Positions 18,292 to 27,290 of a stretch of DNA of 64,000 nt are shown in pieces. Numbering within the stretch: position 1 is the stretch's first letter; every line of letters begins with the position of its first letter. Under the pieces are notes generated by a model that saw nothing but the letters and a program-made list of their open reading frames with translations, did no database searches and had not been told where the DNA came from. Position numbers and translations under genes: made by a program. The DNA lies in assembly GCA_027494015.1 (NCBI GenBank), contig JAOSJP010000037.1, positions 62,001 to 126,000 of the forward strand, read 5' to 3'. Origin of the DNA: Anaerolineae bacterium. Lineage in GTDB: Bacteria; Chloroflexota; Anaerolineae; Aggregatilineales; Aggregatilineaceae.

Positions 18292-18489
18292 CTACGACGC
18301 TGAGCCTGGCGCCTGAAGTCGCCGGAACAGGTAGATGCCGCCAGCGACCAGCACGACCACGATCAGCAGCGGGATCAGCGCCTTGACGATGGCCAGCAGC
18401 AGGCCGATCACGATCAGGGCGAGGATCAGGAAGAAGATCAGCTTGAACATCTGGCCGACCGAAGGCAGGTCCTTGAGCATGTCGTTCAT
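18292..18489 (-). CDS. Small hydrophobic membrane protein, paralogue of the neighbour
   Basis: 65 residues: a 16-residue polar N-terminus (MNDMLKDLPSVGQMFKL), then two membrane helices joined by VKALIPL and a basic C-terminus (YLFRRLQ). AAGGAG lies upstream of the chosen ATG at 18489. Lies 45 bases upstream of the other small gene, probably one transcript. Function unknown. Confidence 0.6.
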   Translation of the reverse strand: MNDMLKDLPSVGQMFKLIFFLILALIVIGLLLAIVKALIPLLIVVVLVAGGIYLFRRLQAPGSAS

Positions 18490-18662
18490 CGTCGTTTCTC
18501 CTTGCCGGACGACCCTCCGCAATGGCGGTCGCGCGGATATCAGCGTGCGTTGTCACAGATCATTACGCGATAGCGCGGCCAGGGTTGCGCGGCAGGCGCA
18601 CCTTTATGGGCTTTTTACAGGTTGGTGCCGCGCAGGATCGCGGGGGCACTGCTCTGCTGTGC

Positions 18663-18777
18663 TCTGATGAGATTTGACATTCAGGGCGGGTAATTCGTGC
18701 AAATGTTATGTAGGGGCGGGTTTGCAAACCCTCCCCTACAGGCAGGTTACCGATCATGATCGTCAATTCACATCAGG
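18663..18777. repeat. Family B inverted-repeat element, full length (115 bp)
   Basis: Terminal repeats TCTGATGAGATTTGAC and GTCAATTCACATCAGG; central GTAGGGGCGGGTTTGC palindrome; inner GGTTACCGATCATGATCG conserved with the other copies. Confidence 0.85.
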
Positions 18778-18825
18778 GCATGCGCATTAAGTTAAGGCAT
18801 CTCACGGGAGCACTCAGGCGCAAGG

Positions 18826-18951
18826 CCCCCCCCCCCCCCCCCCCCCGGGGGGGGGGGGGGGGGGGGGGGTGGGGGGGGGGGGCTCGCCCTTTTTCTCTCA
18901 AAGAACCCCCCCTTTTTTTTTTTTTTCTCCCCCCGGGGGGGGGGGGGGGGG
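18826..18951. other. Homopolymer block, probable assembly artefact
   Basis: Runs of about 21 C, then about 23 G, one T, 12 G, later 14 T and a second C/G block. No coding frame. It sits at the edge of the 99-bp tandem array and looks like failed reads through a strong hairpin, not natural sequence. Confidence 0.75.
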
Positions 18952-19405
18952 AACGCGCCATGTGCGGCGAGCCAAGTCCCCCTCTCTAGCTCGGCTGGAG
19001 AGCGCAAGGCCCCTCCCCCTTTCCCCCTCCCCGGCAGAGCCAGGGAGGGGAACGCGCCATGTGCGGCGAGCCAAGTCCCCCTCTCTAGCTCGGCTGGAGA
19101 GCGCAAGGCCCCTCCCCCTGGCCCCCTCCCCGGCAGAGCCAGGGAGGGGAACGCGCCATGTGCGGCGAGCCAAGTCCCCCCCTCTCTAGCTCGGCTGGAG
19201 AGCGCAAGCCCCCTCCCCTTTCCCCCTCCCCGGCAGAGCCAGGGAGGGGGAACGCGCCATGTGCGACGAGCCAAGTCCCCCTCTCTAGCTCGGCTGGAGA
19301 GCGCAAGGCCCCTCCCCCTGGCCCCCTCCCCGGCAGAGCCAGGGAGGGGGAACGCGCCATGTGCGGCGAGCCAAGTCCCCCTCTCTAGCTCGGCTGGAGA
19401 GGGGG
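18952..19405. repeat. Tandem array of five 99-101 bp units
   Basis: Units start at 18952, 19051, 19150, 19251 and 19351 with AACGCGCCATGTGCGGCGAG, and contain TCTCTAGCTCGGCTGGAGAG and the hairpin CCCTCCCCGGCAGAGCCAGG. Differences are almost only in C or G run length. The last unit is partial. A single diverged unit is at 63600-63715. Confidence 0.85.
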
Positions 19406-19492
19406 ATTTAGGGGGTGAGGCGGCTCAGCTTAATGCGTATGCACATCAGAGGGCAAAGCGCGAAGCCAGGCTTCGGAAGTCTCTTTGTGCGC

Positions 19493-20566
19493 TCAGCGAT
19501 ACCGGCCCGTGCTGTAGACGTAGACGTAGGGCTTCTCGTAACCCCCGTCGAGGCTCCAGGCGTACACCCAGTTCGCGTCGGTGATCGTCATGTTGACGCA
19601 GCCGTGACTGTGCCGGTAGCCAAACCCATCGTGCCAGTACGTGCCGTGCAGCGAGATGGCCTGGTCGTAGTACATCACCCAGGGCACGTTCTCCAGCGAA
19701 TAGAAGTCTGGCTGGCCCTCGGCCCCGCTCATGTGTCCGTTGACCTGGCGCGCCCAGACGGTGAAGACGCCTTCGTTGGTCGGCCACTCCTCCAGGCCGG
19801 ACGAGATCAGCGTGGCGAAGACGGGCGTCTGTTCCTCGTAGGCGATGAGCACCTGCTCGTACAGGTCAACGGCGAACCAGCGCCCCTTGACCTGCGCCGG
19901 CGGCTCGACAAAGACAATGCGCGCCACGCTCGTCTGCGGAATCCACGCTTCCGGGCCGATCAGGTACCACTCCCAGCCATTCGCCTCGGCGGTGGCGAAG
20001 ATGTTCACCCGCGTGTACCGCTCGATCTTCGGGCGTGCCTGGTCGCCCGCCGCACCGGGCGACCGGCTGGGATACGACGGGACCAGCACCCAGGCCATCG
20101 GATAGGCCAGCTCATCGTCCAGATACACACCGGTGAACTCACTGGGGCGGGTGATGGCAAGCTGGCTGGCAGACATCCACTGCCCAGCGTTGACCTGCAC
20201 CCAATCGCCCTGCGTGCCGGTCACCGTGACGTAGTTGAAGCCTTCGGCAATCTCGCCGATGGGATTGCCGCCCGGCGAGTCGTAGAGCGGCGCAGCGCCG
20301 CCGACAATGCGCCGGAAGGCGAAGCGGGCGATCTCCGCCATATTCGGGGCCAGCGGGCGCACATCGGGCTGGGGGTGCAGCAGCATTTCGTCGAGCAGCA
20401 TCTGGTATTCGACGGTGGGCAGCCCGGCAGCGCAGCCCGGCTCGAAGGGGGTGCTCAGGCAGGCCGCACGATCCGGGTTGGCGGCGCGCGCTGCGCCGTT
20501 GGGCAGCGCGGCGCTGAGGGCTACCAGGCCCGCAACGACGACGATCAGCAGGCGACGATGAAGCAC
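19493..20566 (-). CDS. Exported LD-transpeptidase (YkuD domain)
   Basis: 357 residues. Signal peptide (LLIVVVAGLVALSAALP), an N-terminal region with an SH3-like part (PLYDSPGGNPIGEIAEGFNYV), then the YkuD catalytic domain at the C-terminus with HGTYWHDGFGYRHSHGCVNM; the nucleophile is Cys323. Such enzymes cross-link peptidoglycan meso-diamino acids or attach proteins to the wall. The start is GTG with GGAGGG 6 bases upstream. Single gene. Confidence 0.92.
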   Translation of the reverse strand: MLHRRLLIVVVAGLVALSAALPNGAARAANPDRAACLSTPFEPGCAAGLPTVEYQMLLDEMLLHPQPDVRPLAPNMAEIARFAFRRIVGGAAPLYDSPGGNPIGEIAEGFNYVTVTGTQGDWVQVNAGQWMSASQLAITRPSEFTGVYLDDELAYPMAWVLVPSYPSRSPGAAGDQARPKIERYTRVNIFATAEANGWEWYLIGPEAWIPQTSVARIVFVEPPAQVKGRWFAVDLYEQVLIAYEEQTPVFATLISSGLEEWPTNEGVFTVWARQVNGHMSGAEGQPDFYSLENVPWVMYYDQAISLHGTYWHDGFGYRHSHGCVNMTITDANWVYAWSLDGGYEKPYVYVYSTGRYR

Positions 20567-20659
20567 GATGTACCCTCCGCAAGCGTCTATGCTAACGTTG
20601 TTCCCTGCTATTCTAGCAAATTGGCGGCGCGCATGGCATACGCTCAGGGCGCGCGCGAC

Positions 20660-21427
20660 CTACGCTTCGGGGGCTTCCTCGGCTGCGAAACGGCGCACCA
20701 GGCAGGTCAGCCGCAGCCGCAGATCGGCCAGCAGCTCGCGCGCCAGCCGGTCCTGTTCGGCGGGGATCGTGGCTTCCAGGGGATCGCTCAACGACCAGTG
20801 CACCTGCCGCACACCATGCAGCAGCGGCGCAGCAGCGCCCTCGCCCTCGTGCACGATGTCGCAGACGGTGATCACCTGGTCGAAGGGCTGCCCGGCAAGC
20901 TCGCCCAGCGTCTTGCCGACCAGTCCGGCGGTTGAGATGCCGTGCTCGGCCAGCACGCGCCCCACGACTTCAGGGAGCGCTTCCTCCGGCTCCTCGACGC
21001 CGGCGCTGAAGGGAACCACTGCGTCGGAGGCGAGATGGCGGGCCAGCGCCTCGGCCATCAATGAGCGGGCGCTGTTGTGCCGGCATAGGAACAGCACGCG
21101 CCGATGATGGCCCAGGGCGGGCAGCGTCTGGTCGCGGTGGGGCGCGCACGAGCCGAGTCGCTCCCACCACGCCGCAAACTGCCCCGCCCGCGCCAGGTCC
21201 ACGCTGAAATAATGCCGCCGCGCGTCGCCAATGCTGCGCTGCACCCGCACCAACCCGCTCTCCACCAGGATGTTGAGATGGTGCGAGAGCAGATTCTGGC
21301 GCAGGCCGGTCTTCTCCATCAGCTCCGAATTGGTGAGGTCGCTGGCCAGCAGCAGCCGGAACAGGGCCAGACGGTTGGGGTCTGCCAGCGCCTTGAAGAT
21401 GTCAATCACCTGTGTTTCGCTCAACAT
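20660..21427 (-). CDS. ArsR-type repressor fused to a low-molecular-weight phosphatase/arsenate reductase domain
   Basis: 255 residues. Residues 1-95 are a winged-helix ArsR domain (KALADPNRLALFRLLL, NSELMEKTGLRQNLLSHHLNILV) without the ELCVC metal site. Residues 108-250 are an LMW-PTP/ArsC domain with P-loop CRHNSARS (Cys115, Arg121) and VITVCD (Cys189). The further Cys expected about seven residues after Cys189 in thioredoxin-coupled arsenate reductases is absent (IVHEGEGAAAP), unlike the stand-alone ArsC at 50182-50619, which keeps all three. The fusion may sense and process an oxyanion or protein phosphate; activity as arsenate reductase would need another thiol. Start ATG at 21427. Confidence 0.85.
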   Translation of the reverse strand: MLSETQVIDIFKALADPNRLALFRLLLASDLTNSELMEKTGLRQNLLSHHLNILVESGLVRVQRSIGDARRHYFSVDLARAGQFAAWWERLGSCAPHRDQTLPALGHHRRVLFLCRHNSARSLMAEALARHLASDAVVPFSAGVEEPEEALPEVVGRVLAEHGISTAGLVGKTLGELAGQPFDQVITVCDIVHEGEGAAAPLLHGVRQVHWSLSDPLEATIPAEQDRLARELLADLRLRLTCLVRRFAAEEAPEA

Positions 21428-21491
21428 GGCCGTATTCTCTCGCGATCGGTGTGTGTCGTGCCGGCTTCGCGCCGGGCAAGCGCCTGGCTTT

Positions 21492-21583
21492 ACCTCACCC
21501 CCGACTCGGCGCTGGCACGCCTCGACCCCCCCTCCGGAGGAGAGGGGGAAAGGCCGAGCGAGGAGGCCAGGGGGTGAGGTCAA
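21492..21583. repeat. Family A inverted-repeat element
   Basis: ACCTCACCCCC start, GGGGTGAGGTCAA end, core CCCCTCCGGAGGAGAGGGGG. Confidence 0.75.
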
Positions 21584-21667
21584 CGGAGCGCTGCCCCCGG
21601 GGCGAGCAAGCACGCCAGAGGCTGTAGAACCCCACGTCGGGGGGCAACCACGATGCCGGATAAGAGC

Positions 21668-24600
21668 CTAGGAGTCAGGTGGCTCCTCCAATGACTGGGC
21701 GACCTGCTCGATGACCCAGCGCAGATTGCGATTGCGCACCGCTTCCAGCGCCGAGCCGCAGGCGAACTGCGCCGTCGAGGGATCGTCGGCGCGCGTGGCG
21801 GCCAGCAGCCAGGCCAGCGCCCGCGCGTCGTCGTCGGCATCGTCAGTGCTGAGTTCCGCCTCGCGGCGCTCTAATTCCTCGAACAGAGTCTGGATGGTCG
21901 CCTCGCTGTCCTGGGGCTGGTTGAGCTGGTCGTGGGCATAGGCGATCAGCGCGTAGATGAAGGCCAGGTCTTTGAGGGGCGGGTTCTCGCGGCGCTTGAG
22001 CAGGGCCAGCGACTGCTGCGCCGCTTGCAGCGTCCCGCGCCGCCGCTCCAGTTCGTCGAGCGTCTCGCGCAGGTCGTCGGAGGCGCGCCGGGCCATGTTC
22101 GAGATCATGGTCACCTTCTGGTAGAACTCGGCGGCCTTCTCCAGGTCTCCGGCGGCGCGGTACGCATCGGCAATGGCCCCCAGCGTGTCGCTGATGCGCT
22201 TGTCGCTGCGCGGCACGTAGCTGCCCTCGATGTCCAGCGCCTCGCTGTACGCTTTGATCGCCTCGGAAGTCTCGCCCTGCGCGCCATACAGCGCGCCGAG
22301 AATGCGCAGCGCGTCGGCGTAGGCCACCGGCTGCAAGTCGCGATCCATGTAGACCAACGCCTCGTGGTAGCGGGCGATGGCCCCGCGCAGGTCGTCGGAA
22401 TGCTCGTGCGCGTCGGCGAGCAGTTGCAGCGTCTGGACGATGCGCGCGTTGGCCTGCTGCGGCTGCGCCCGCTCCACTTCCAGCGCCTCGCGCAGCGGCT
22501 CGAGGGCGTTGGCGGGGCGCTCGGCGGTCAGCAAGGTCTGCCCCAGGGCGCGCAGCGCGGCGGCGGCATGCACCGAGCGCGGCGGCAGGTGATGCAGCGC
22601 CTCGCGGAAGCCTTCCACCGCCTCCGCGTACTGGTGCTGGCTGCGATGCGCCTCGGCGATGGCGTGATGCGTCAGCCCGATCTCGACCGGCGACTGGTCG
22701 GGCAGCGAAGCCGTCAGTTCCAGCGCCTCCGTCCAGGCGATGCGGGCCTCGTCATAGCGCCCCATCATCGCCAGGGCGCGGCCCAGGTTGCGCAGCGAAT
22801 TGATGCGATCCTGGGCGAAGGGCGGGACCGGCTGCTGGGCGAGCGCCGCCTGGTAATACTGGATCGCCAGCGGGAAGCGCCGCGCGTCGCGGTGCACGCC
22901 GGCCAGCTCGCACAACACCTGGCCCAATTCCTGGCCGGTGCCCATCTCGCGCGTGGCGTCGCGCACCTGCTCGTACAGCGTCACCGCGCTCTGATCGCCC
23001 AGCGCCGCCGTGACGCGGGCCAGCAGGTGCAGAATATCGCGCGACTGGCGGGGAGCGTCGGCTCGCTCCAGCACGTTGAGCGCGCGGCGGTACGCCTGGG
23101 CTGCTTTGGGTAGCTGGCCCTGCGCCTCGTGCGTCTGGCCGAGCGAGCGCAGCACGTCGGAGGTGTGCGCAGGGCTGGCGTCTGGCACCGCGCGCAGGGC
23201 GTTGAGCGCGTCCTCGTAGACAGTGATCGCTTCGGCGTAGCGGTTCAGCCCGCCGAGCGTGTGGGCCAGCGTCGTCAGCAGGCGAGCGGAGTCGGCAGCC
23301 CGCTCCTCGCGGTCCAGCAGAGGCAGAGCGGCGCGCAGACTCTCGACCGCGTCGCCCGGCCTGCCCAGGTCAAGCTGGATGGCGGCGATGGTTTCGCACA
23401 GCAGCGCCCGCTCGTGGTCGTTTGGCTCGTACTCTAGCGCCGCCCGCAGATGCTCCAGGGCGCTGTCCGCCTCGCCGATCTGCCAGTAGGCGCGCCCGCT
23501 GAGGGCGTGGGCGCAGGCATAGGTTGCCGCCCCGCCGGGCGCGTCGCGCACCGTTTCGCTCAGCAGCGGTTCCAGGACGAGAATCGCTTCCTCAGGGCGG
23601 TCAAGCGCCCTATACGCTTCGCCCAGGTCGCGCGTGGCCGCCCAGGCAGCAGGCGTCCCCGGCAAGTGGGCAGCGGTGTCGGCCTGCGCCCGCTCGGCGA
23701 GTTCGAGCGCCAGCGCCGGACGCCCCTCGGCCAGCAGCGAGCGCACCGCCAGCCCCAGCGCCAGCGTGCGCAGCGCCGGACGTTCGTCGGCGAACACTTC
23801 GGCGGCGCGCGAAGCCAGGGCGCGCGCCCATTCGCTGAGCGACTGCCGGGCGCGGATCGGGCGCTCCATCATCTGCTGGGTGCGGGCGCGCAGGGCCTGT
23901 ACATAGCCAAGCTGACCCAGGTCCGGGCGCTGCTGGCGCGTCAGGTGGTCGAGCATCTCCTGCGACACTTCGAGCGCGGCGGGCAGCCGCTCCGTCTCGA
24001 CCAGGACACAGTGCAGGGCAAGCTGGCTGATCAGCGTGTCGTCCGGCTGCTCGGAAGGGCGCTTGTGGGTCAGCGCCAGGCGGTAATTGGCGATGGCGCG
24101 CTCGGCCTGGCCGACGGCGCGGCAGGTGTCGGCCAGCCGGTGCAGCGCCCGCCCGATGCGTCGCTCGTCGCGCTCCGGAGCGCCCTGCGCGTTCTCGACC
24201 TCGCCCTGAAAGGCGGCCAGCGCCGCCGCGTAGTCGCTCTCGCGCCACAGGGCGCGGCCCAGTGTGCGATAGGCATCGGCGCTGTCGGCGGGCGCCTCCG
24301 TCCGCTGAAGCTGGATCAGCGCCTCGCGGGCGGTGGCAATGGCCGCGTCTGTGTCGCCCGCCGCCAGGTGCACGGCGGCCAGCAGGCGCAGCGTCCGCCC
24401 GATCTGCAGCGCGTCCGGCTCCATCTCGGCACGGTAAAGAGCCAGCGCGTCGCCCAGGGCGTCGCGCGCCGCGTCGTACTCCCCGGCGCTGGCCAGCGCC
24501 GCGCCCAGCCCGCGCAGCGTCTTGGCGCGGGCGCGCGGCGCAATCTCGCCGGACTCTTCCAGCGCCGCGCGATAGCCGGCGATGGCCGCGGCGACATCGC

Positions 24601-26725
24601 CGCGCAGATGATGAATCTGGGCGCGCAGGTGCGCCGAGTCGTGGTCTTCCTGCCCGGCCAGGGCGTCCATCGCCTGGTCGTACTGCCCGGCCAGCAGGTA
24701 AATCTCGGCGCGGTCGTAGGGCACGCTCTCGGCGGCCTGGGCGATCTCGGCGACGGCGGCGGCGTACTCACCGCGCGCGCGCAGGATCGCCGCGCGCTCG
24801 GCGTGCGCTTGCGGCGCTTCGTCGAGCACTTCCAGCGCGTCGCTCAGTCGCCCCAGGTGACGGTAGACGCGGGCCAGCCCGCGCCGGATGACGCTCAGCG
24901 ACTCCTCCGCGCCAAGCTGAAAGACCATCTCGGCGGCTTCGAGCAGCTTCTCGGCGGCGTCCTCGGCGCGCCCGGCCATGTCCAGCAGCCGCGCCTGGGC
25001 GACCAGCGTCTCGGCGACGGCGTGCGCGCTGTCGTGCTCCAGCCGCAGGGCCAGCGCCCGGTTGAGCGCCTCCTCTGCCGCGTAATACGCGCCCTGGTCG
25101 GTCAGCTCGATCCCATAGCGCAGCAGGTTGGCGGCCTCGGCCCGCGCGCCGCTCAGCTCCGGCGCTTCTTCGTCGCCGGGCGGCAGGCCGGGCACGTATT
25201 CGCGCAGGTAGGGGCGCAGCGTCTCGGCCAGCGGCTCGCTGATGTAAACCGGCCCGTGCGCGCTGGCCATGTGATAGGCGTGGAGCAGACCCCCCTGCGC
25301 CCGGTAGAGCGCGAGCGGGTTGTCGCTGTGCGCGCGAGCGTAGCGCAAGGCCCAGGCGCGCATCTTCTTGCCGACCTTGCTTTGAGCGGGGTGTTCGTCG
25401 TCAGCGGCGGCAGCGCGCGCATAGGCGACAGGATGCATCACGTACAGGTCAGGGTCGCGGTGATCGCGCGCGATGAAGCCGTACTCGGCCAGCATGGTCA
25501 TGCCGCGCCGCGCGCTCAGCGCGCTGCCAATGCCCGCAACCGCGCGCAGCCCGTCCAACGGCGCGCCGGCGGGCGGGAAGGCGGCGAACGCCTCGAACAG
25601 CCGCCGGTAGTCGCGCGGCAGGGCAGCGACCGAGACATCCAGCGCGCGGTTGAGGCTGACGGTGGGCGCGTCTTCGTCCTCGTCTTCAGCGGTTGCGGCG
25701 GCGACAGGCTCAGGCGCATCCGGCGCTGCTCCCTCGTCCCCGCCGGACGCCTGATCGTCCGGCTCGACCATCTCCGTGTCAGCGGCCAGTCCGTCGCCAT
25801 GCACCGACAGCAGGCGCTCCAACTCATCCAGGCTCAGCCCGTCGCGGTGAAGCAGCGTCCCGGCCAGCATCAGCGCATAGGGATGGTTGCCCAGCGCGCG
25901 CGTCAGACGCAGCAGTTGGGGACGCAGCCGTCGCGCATCTTCAAGGCCCGCGTGACGGGCCAGCGCGTCAATGGCAGCCAGGTCGTCCAGGGCGTGCAGC
26001 GTGATCACGCCCTCCGGGTCGGCGGGCGGCTCGGCGGGCGCTGGCGCGTCCGGGTCGGGCACCTGCGGCACGATCTCGACGGCGGCCAGCACGTGCTCGG
26101 TGAGGGCCAGCAGCGCCTCCAGGCGGGGATCACCGTCGGCCAGGTTGTCCACGACGAGCAGGGTGTGCTCGTCCAGATGGGAGGCCAGCAACCCCCAGCG
26201 ACGGGTAGGGTCCGGCTCGGTGAGCACGTGCGGCAGGTTGAGGGCCAGGGCGAGCGTCTGGTCGAGGCGATCCGGGTCGTCGAACCACCAGATGCGGCGG
26301 AAACGCTGGCGGGTGCGCTCGTGAACGGCGATGGTCGCCAGCAGCGCCGTCTTGCCGGCGCCCGCCTCGCCGCGCACCTGCACCGGGCTGCCAGAGAGCA
26401 GCGGGCGCAGCACGCGGGCGATCTCGTTGGCGCGCCCCTCGAAGATGCGCGGACGCGGTGGCGGCCTGAGCCGGGCGCGCGCCGCCTCGCTCACTGCCGG
26501 GACAGGGCGCGGGTACCAATGCGGCGGCAGCGGCGACAGCGGCGCTTCGGGGCGTGGCTCCGGCCTGTCCAGGCGGAAGGGGGCCGTATCGAGTCGTTCC
26601 TGGCCCTGCTCGATGGGAATACCAAGCAGCGTCTCGGTGAGGGCGAGGAACTCGTCGGCGCGAAAACCAGGCAGCGCCGGCGTGAACTCAGGCACGACAA
26701 GCGGAGGGCGCGCGTTTGCGGTCAT
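21668..26725 (-). CDS. Giant STAND-type ATPase with TPR array
   Basis: 1685 residues. A Pro-rich N-terminus of 95 residues precedes an NB-ARC/NACHT-like NTPase: Walker A GEAGAGKTA (residues 119-127) and Walker B TLLVVDN (Asp193). About residues 330-430 form the helical/winged part, with an Asp/Glu-rich insert (EDEDEDAPTVSL). From about 500 to 1600 there are 25 or more tetratricopeptide repeats of about 40 residues (for example ALYEEALNALRAV, LGRALAMMGRYDEARIAW). No effector domain is recognisable at either end. STAND proteins act as signal-triggered oligomerising switches, used in regulation and in antiphage defence; which applies here cannot be read. The start at 26725 has only a weak ribosome site, so it may shift. 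Confidence 0.88.
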   Translation of the reverse strand: MTANARPPLVVPEFTPALPGFRADEFLALTETLLGIPIEQGQERLDTAPFRLDRPEPRPEAPLSPLPPHWYPRPVPAVSEAARARLRPPPRPRIFEGRANEIARVLRPLLSGSPVQVRGEAGAGKTALLATIAVHERTRQRFRRIWWFDDPDRLDQTLALALNLPHVLTEPDPTRRWGLLASHLDEHTLLVVDNLADGDPRLEALLALTEHVLAAVEIVPQVPDPDAPAPAEPPADPEGVITLHALDDLAAIDALARHAGLEDARRLRPQLLRLTRALGNHPYALMLAGTLLHRDGLSLDELERLLSVHGDGLAADTEMVEPDDQASGGDEGAAPDAPEPVAAATAEDEDEDAPTVSLNRALDVSVAALPRDYRRLFEAFAAFPPAGAPLDGLRAVAGIGSALSARRGMTMLAEYGFIARDHRDPDLYVMHPVAYARAAAADDEHPAQSKVGKKMRAWALRYARAHSDNPLALYRAQGGLLHAYHMASAHGPVYISEPLAETLRPYLREYVPGLPPGDEEAPELSGARAEAANLLRYGIELTDQGAYYAAEEALNRALALRLEHDSAHAVAETLVAQARLLDMAGRAEDAAEKLLEAAEMVFQLGAEESLSVIRRGLARVYRHLGRLSDALEVLDEAPQAHAERAAILRARGEYAAAVAEIAQAAESVPYDRAEIYLLAGQYDQAMDALAGQEDHDSAHLRAQIHHLRGDVAAAIAGYRAALEESGEIAPRARAKTLRGLGAALASAGEYDAARDALGDALALYRAEMEPDALQIGRTLRLLAAVHLAAGDTDAAIATAREALIQLQRTEAPADSADAYRTLGRALWRESDYAAALAAFQGEVENAQGAPERDERRIGRALHRLADTCRAVGQAERAIANYRLALTHKRPSEQPDDTLISQLALHCVLVETERLPAALEVSQEMLDHLTRQQRPDLGQLGYVQALRARTQQMMERPIRARQSLSEWARALASRAAEVFADERPALRTLALGLAVRSLLAEGRPALALELAERAQADTAAHLPGTPAAWAATRDLGEAYRALDRPEEAILVLEPLLSETVRDAPGGAATYACAHALSGRAYWQIGEADSALEHLRAALEYEPNDHERALLCETIAAIQLDLGRPGDAVESLRAALPLLDREERAADSARLLTTLAHTLGGLNRYAEAITVYEDALNALRAVPDASPAHTSDVLRSLGQTHEAQGQLPKAAQAYRRALNVLERADAPRQSRDILHLLARVTAALGDQSAVTLYEQVRDATREMGTGQELGQVLCELAGVHRDARRFPLAIQYYQAALAQQPVPPFAQDRINSLRNLGRALAMMGRYDEARIAWTEALELTASLPDQSPVEIGLTHHAIAEAHRSQHQYAEAVEGFREALHHLPPRSVHAAAALRALGQTLLTAERPANALEPLREALEVERAQPQQANARIVQTLQLLADAHEHSDDLRGAIARYHEALVYMDRDLQPVAYADALRILGALYGAQGETSEAIKAYSEALDIEGSYVPRSDKRISDTLGAIADAYRAAGDLEKAAEFYQKVTMISNMARRASDDLRETLDELERRRGTLQAAQQSLALLKRRENPPLKDLAFIYALIAYAHDQLNQPQDSEATIQTLFEELERREAELSTDDADDDARALAWLLAATRADDPSTAQFACGSALEAVRNRNLRWVIEQVAQSLEEPPDS

Positions 26726-26794
26726 GCCCTGGAATTGTAATTGTGCGGTAAGGGTTATGCAAACGGGAGAGGACAGAATCGGAGGAGGGGGCAC

Positions 26795-27174
26795 ACCACT
26801 ACCGCGCGAGTGCCAGCGGCTTCAACCGGATGGAGCCAGGTATGATCGTGAGGGCGAGAACGAAACGCGCGAAAAGCGGAATATATGCTCGATGTATTGC
26901 CTGGTAGTACGGCAAGCGTAGCTTCTCGTTGAAAGACAGGTGTTTGCTTCCATTGCCATTCGTTTTCGATTGGTCATTCGGCTGAGATATCGGACACCTT
27001 CGTTGACAATGAAGTAGCTAGAGGCTGTTATGAACTTTGACAGGCGGGCAGTCCTCGTGCTTGCCCCCCGTCCCCGCCCTGCCCCCCTGTACAGACCGGA
27101 GACATGGTTGACAGGTGTTCGGGGAAGGGGTTGGAGGATGGGGGGCGTATACCCCGAAGAAGTGCATAACACGC
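26795..27174. other. Intergenic region without a recognised gene
   Basis: About 380 bases, locally AT-richer than the surroundings (26860-27040). No convincing ribosome site, RNA gene or long frame with coding character. It should contain the promoter of the STAND gene. Confidence 0.5.
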
Positions 27175-27290
27175 TCTAATGGGATTTGACATACAACACG
27201 GGTAACGCCCACCGGGCGTCTTGTAGGGGAGAGTTTGCAAACTCTCCCCTACAGGCGGGTTACCGATCATGATCGTCAATTCTCATCAGG
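27175..27290. repeat. Family B inverted-repeat element overlapping a gene end (116 bp)
   Basis: Terminal repeats TCTAATGGGATTTGAC and GTCAATTCTCATCAGG, inner GGGTAAC / GGTTACC, central GTAGGGGAGAGTTTGC palindrome. Its right 31 bases are the last codons and stop of the oxidoreductase gene. Confidence 0.88.

Noticed and set aside
18952..19405. Possible CRISPR array
   Set aside because: Units repeat over their full 99-101 bp, so there are no spacers, and no cas genes are near.
23450..26740. Open frame of 1096 codons on the + strand
   Set aside because: It is antisense to the STAND-TPR gene; its composition (Arg, Gln, Gly rich, no domains) is that of a shadow frame in GC-rich DNA.
26822..27172. 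Small frame of 116 codons on the minus strand
   Set aside because: No ribosome site, no similarity, overlaps repeats; not convincing as a gene.
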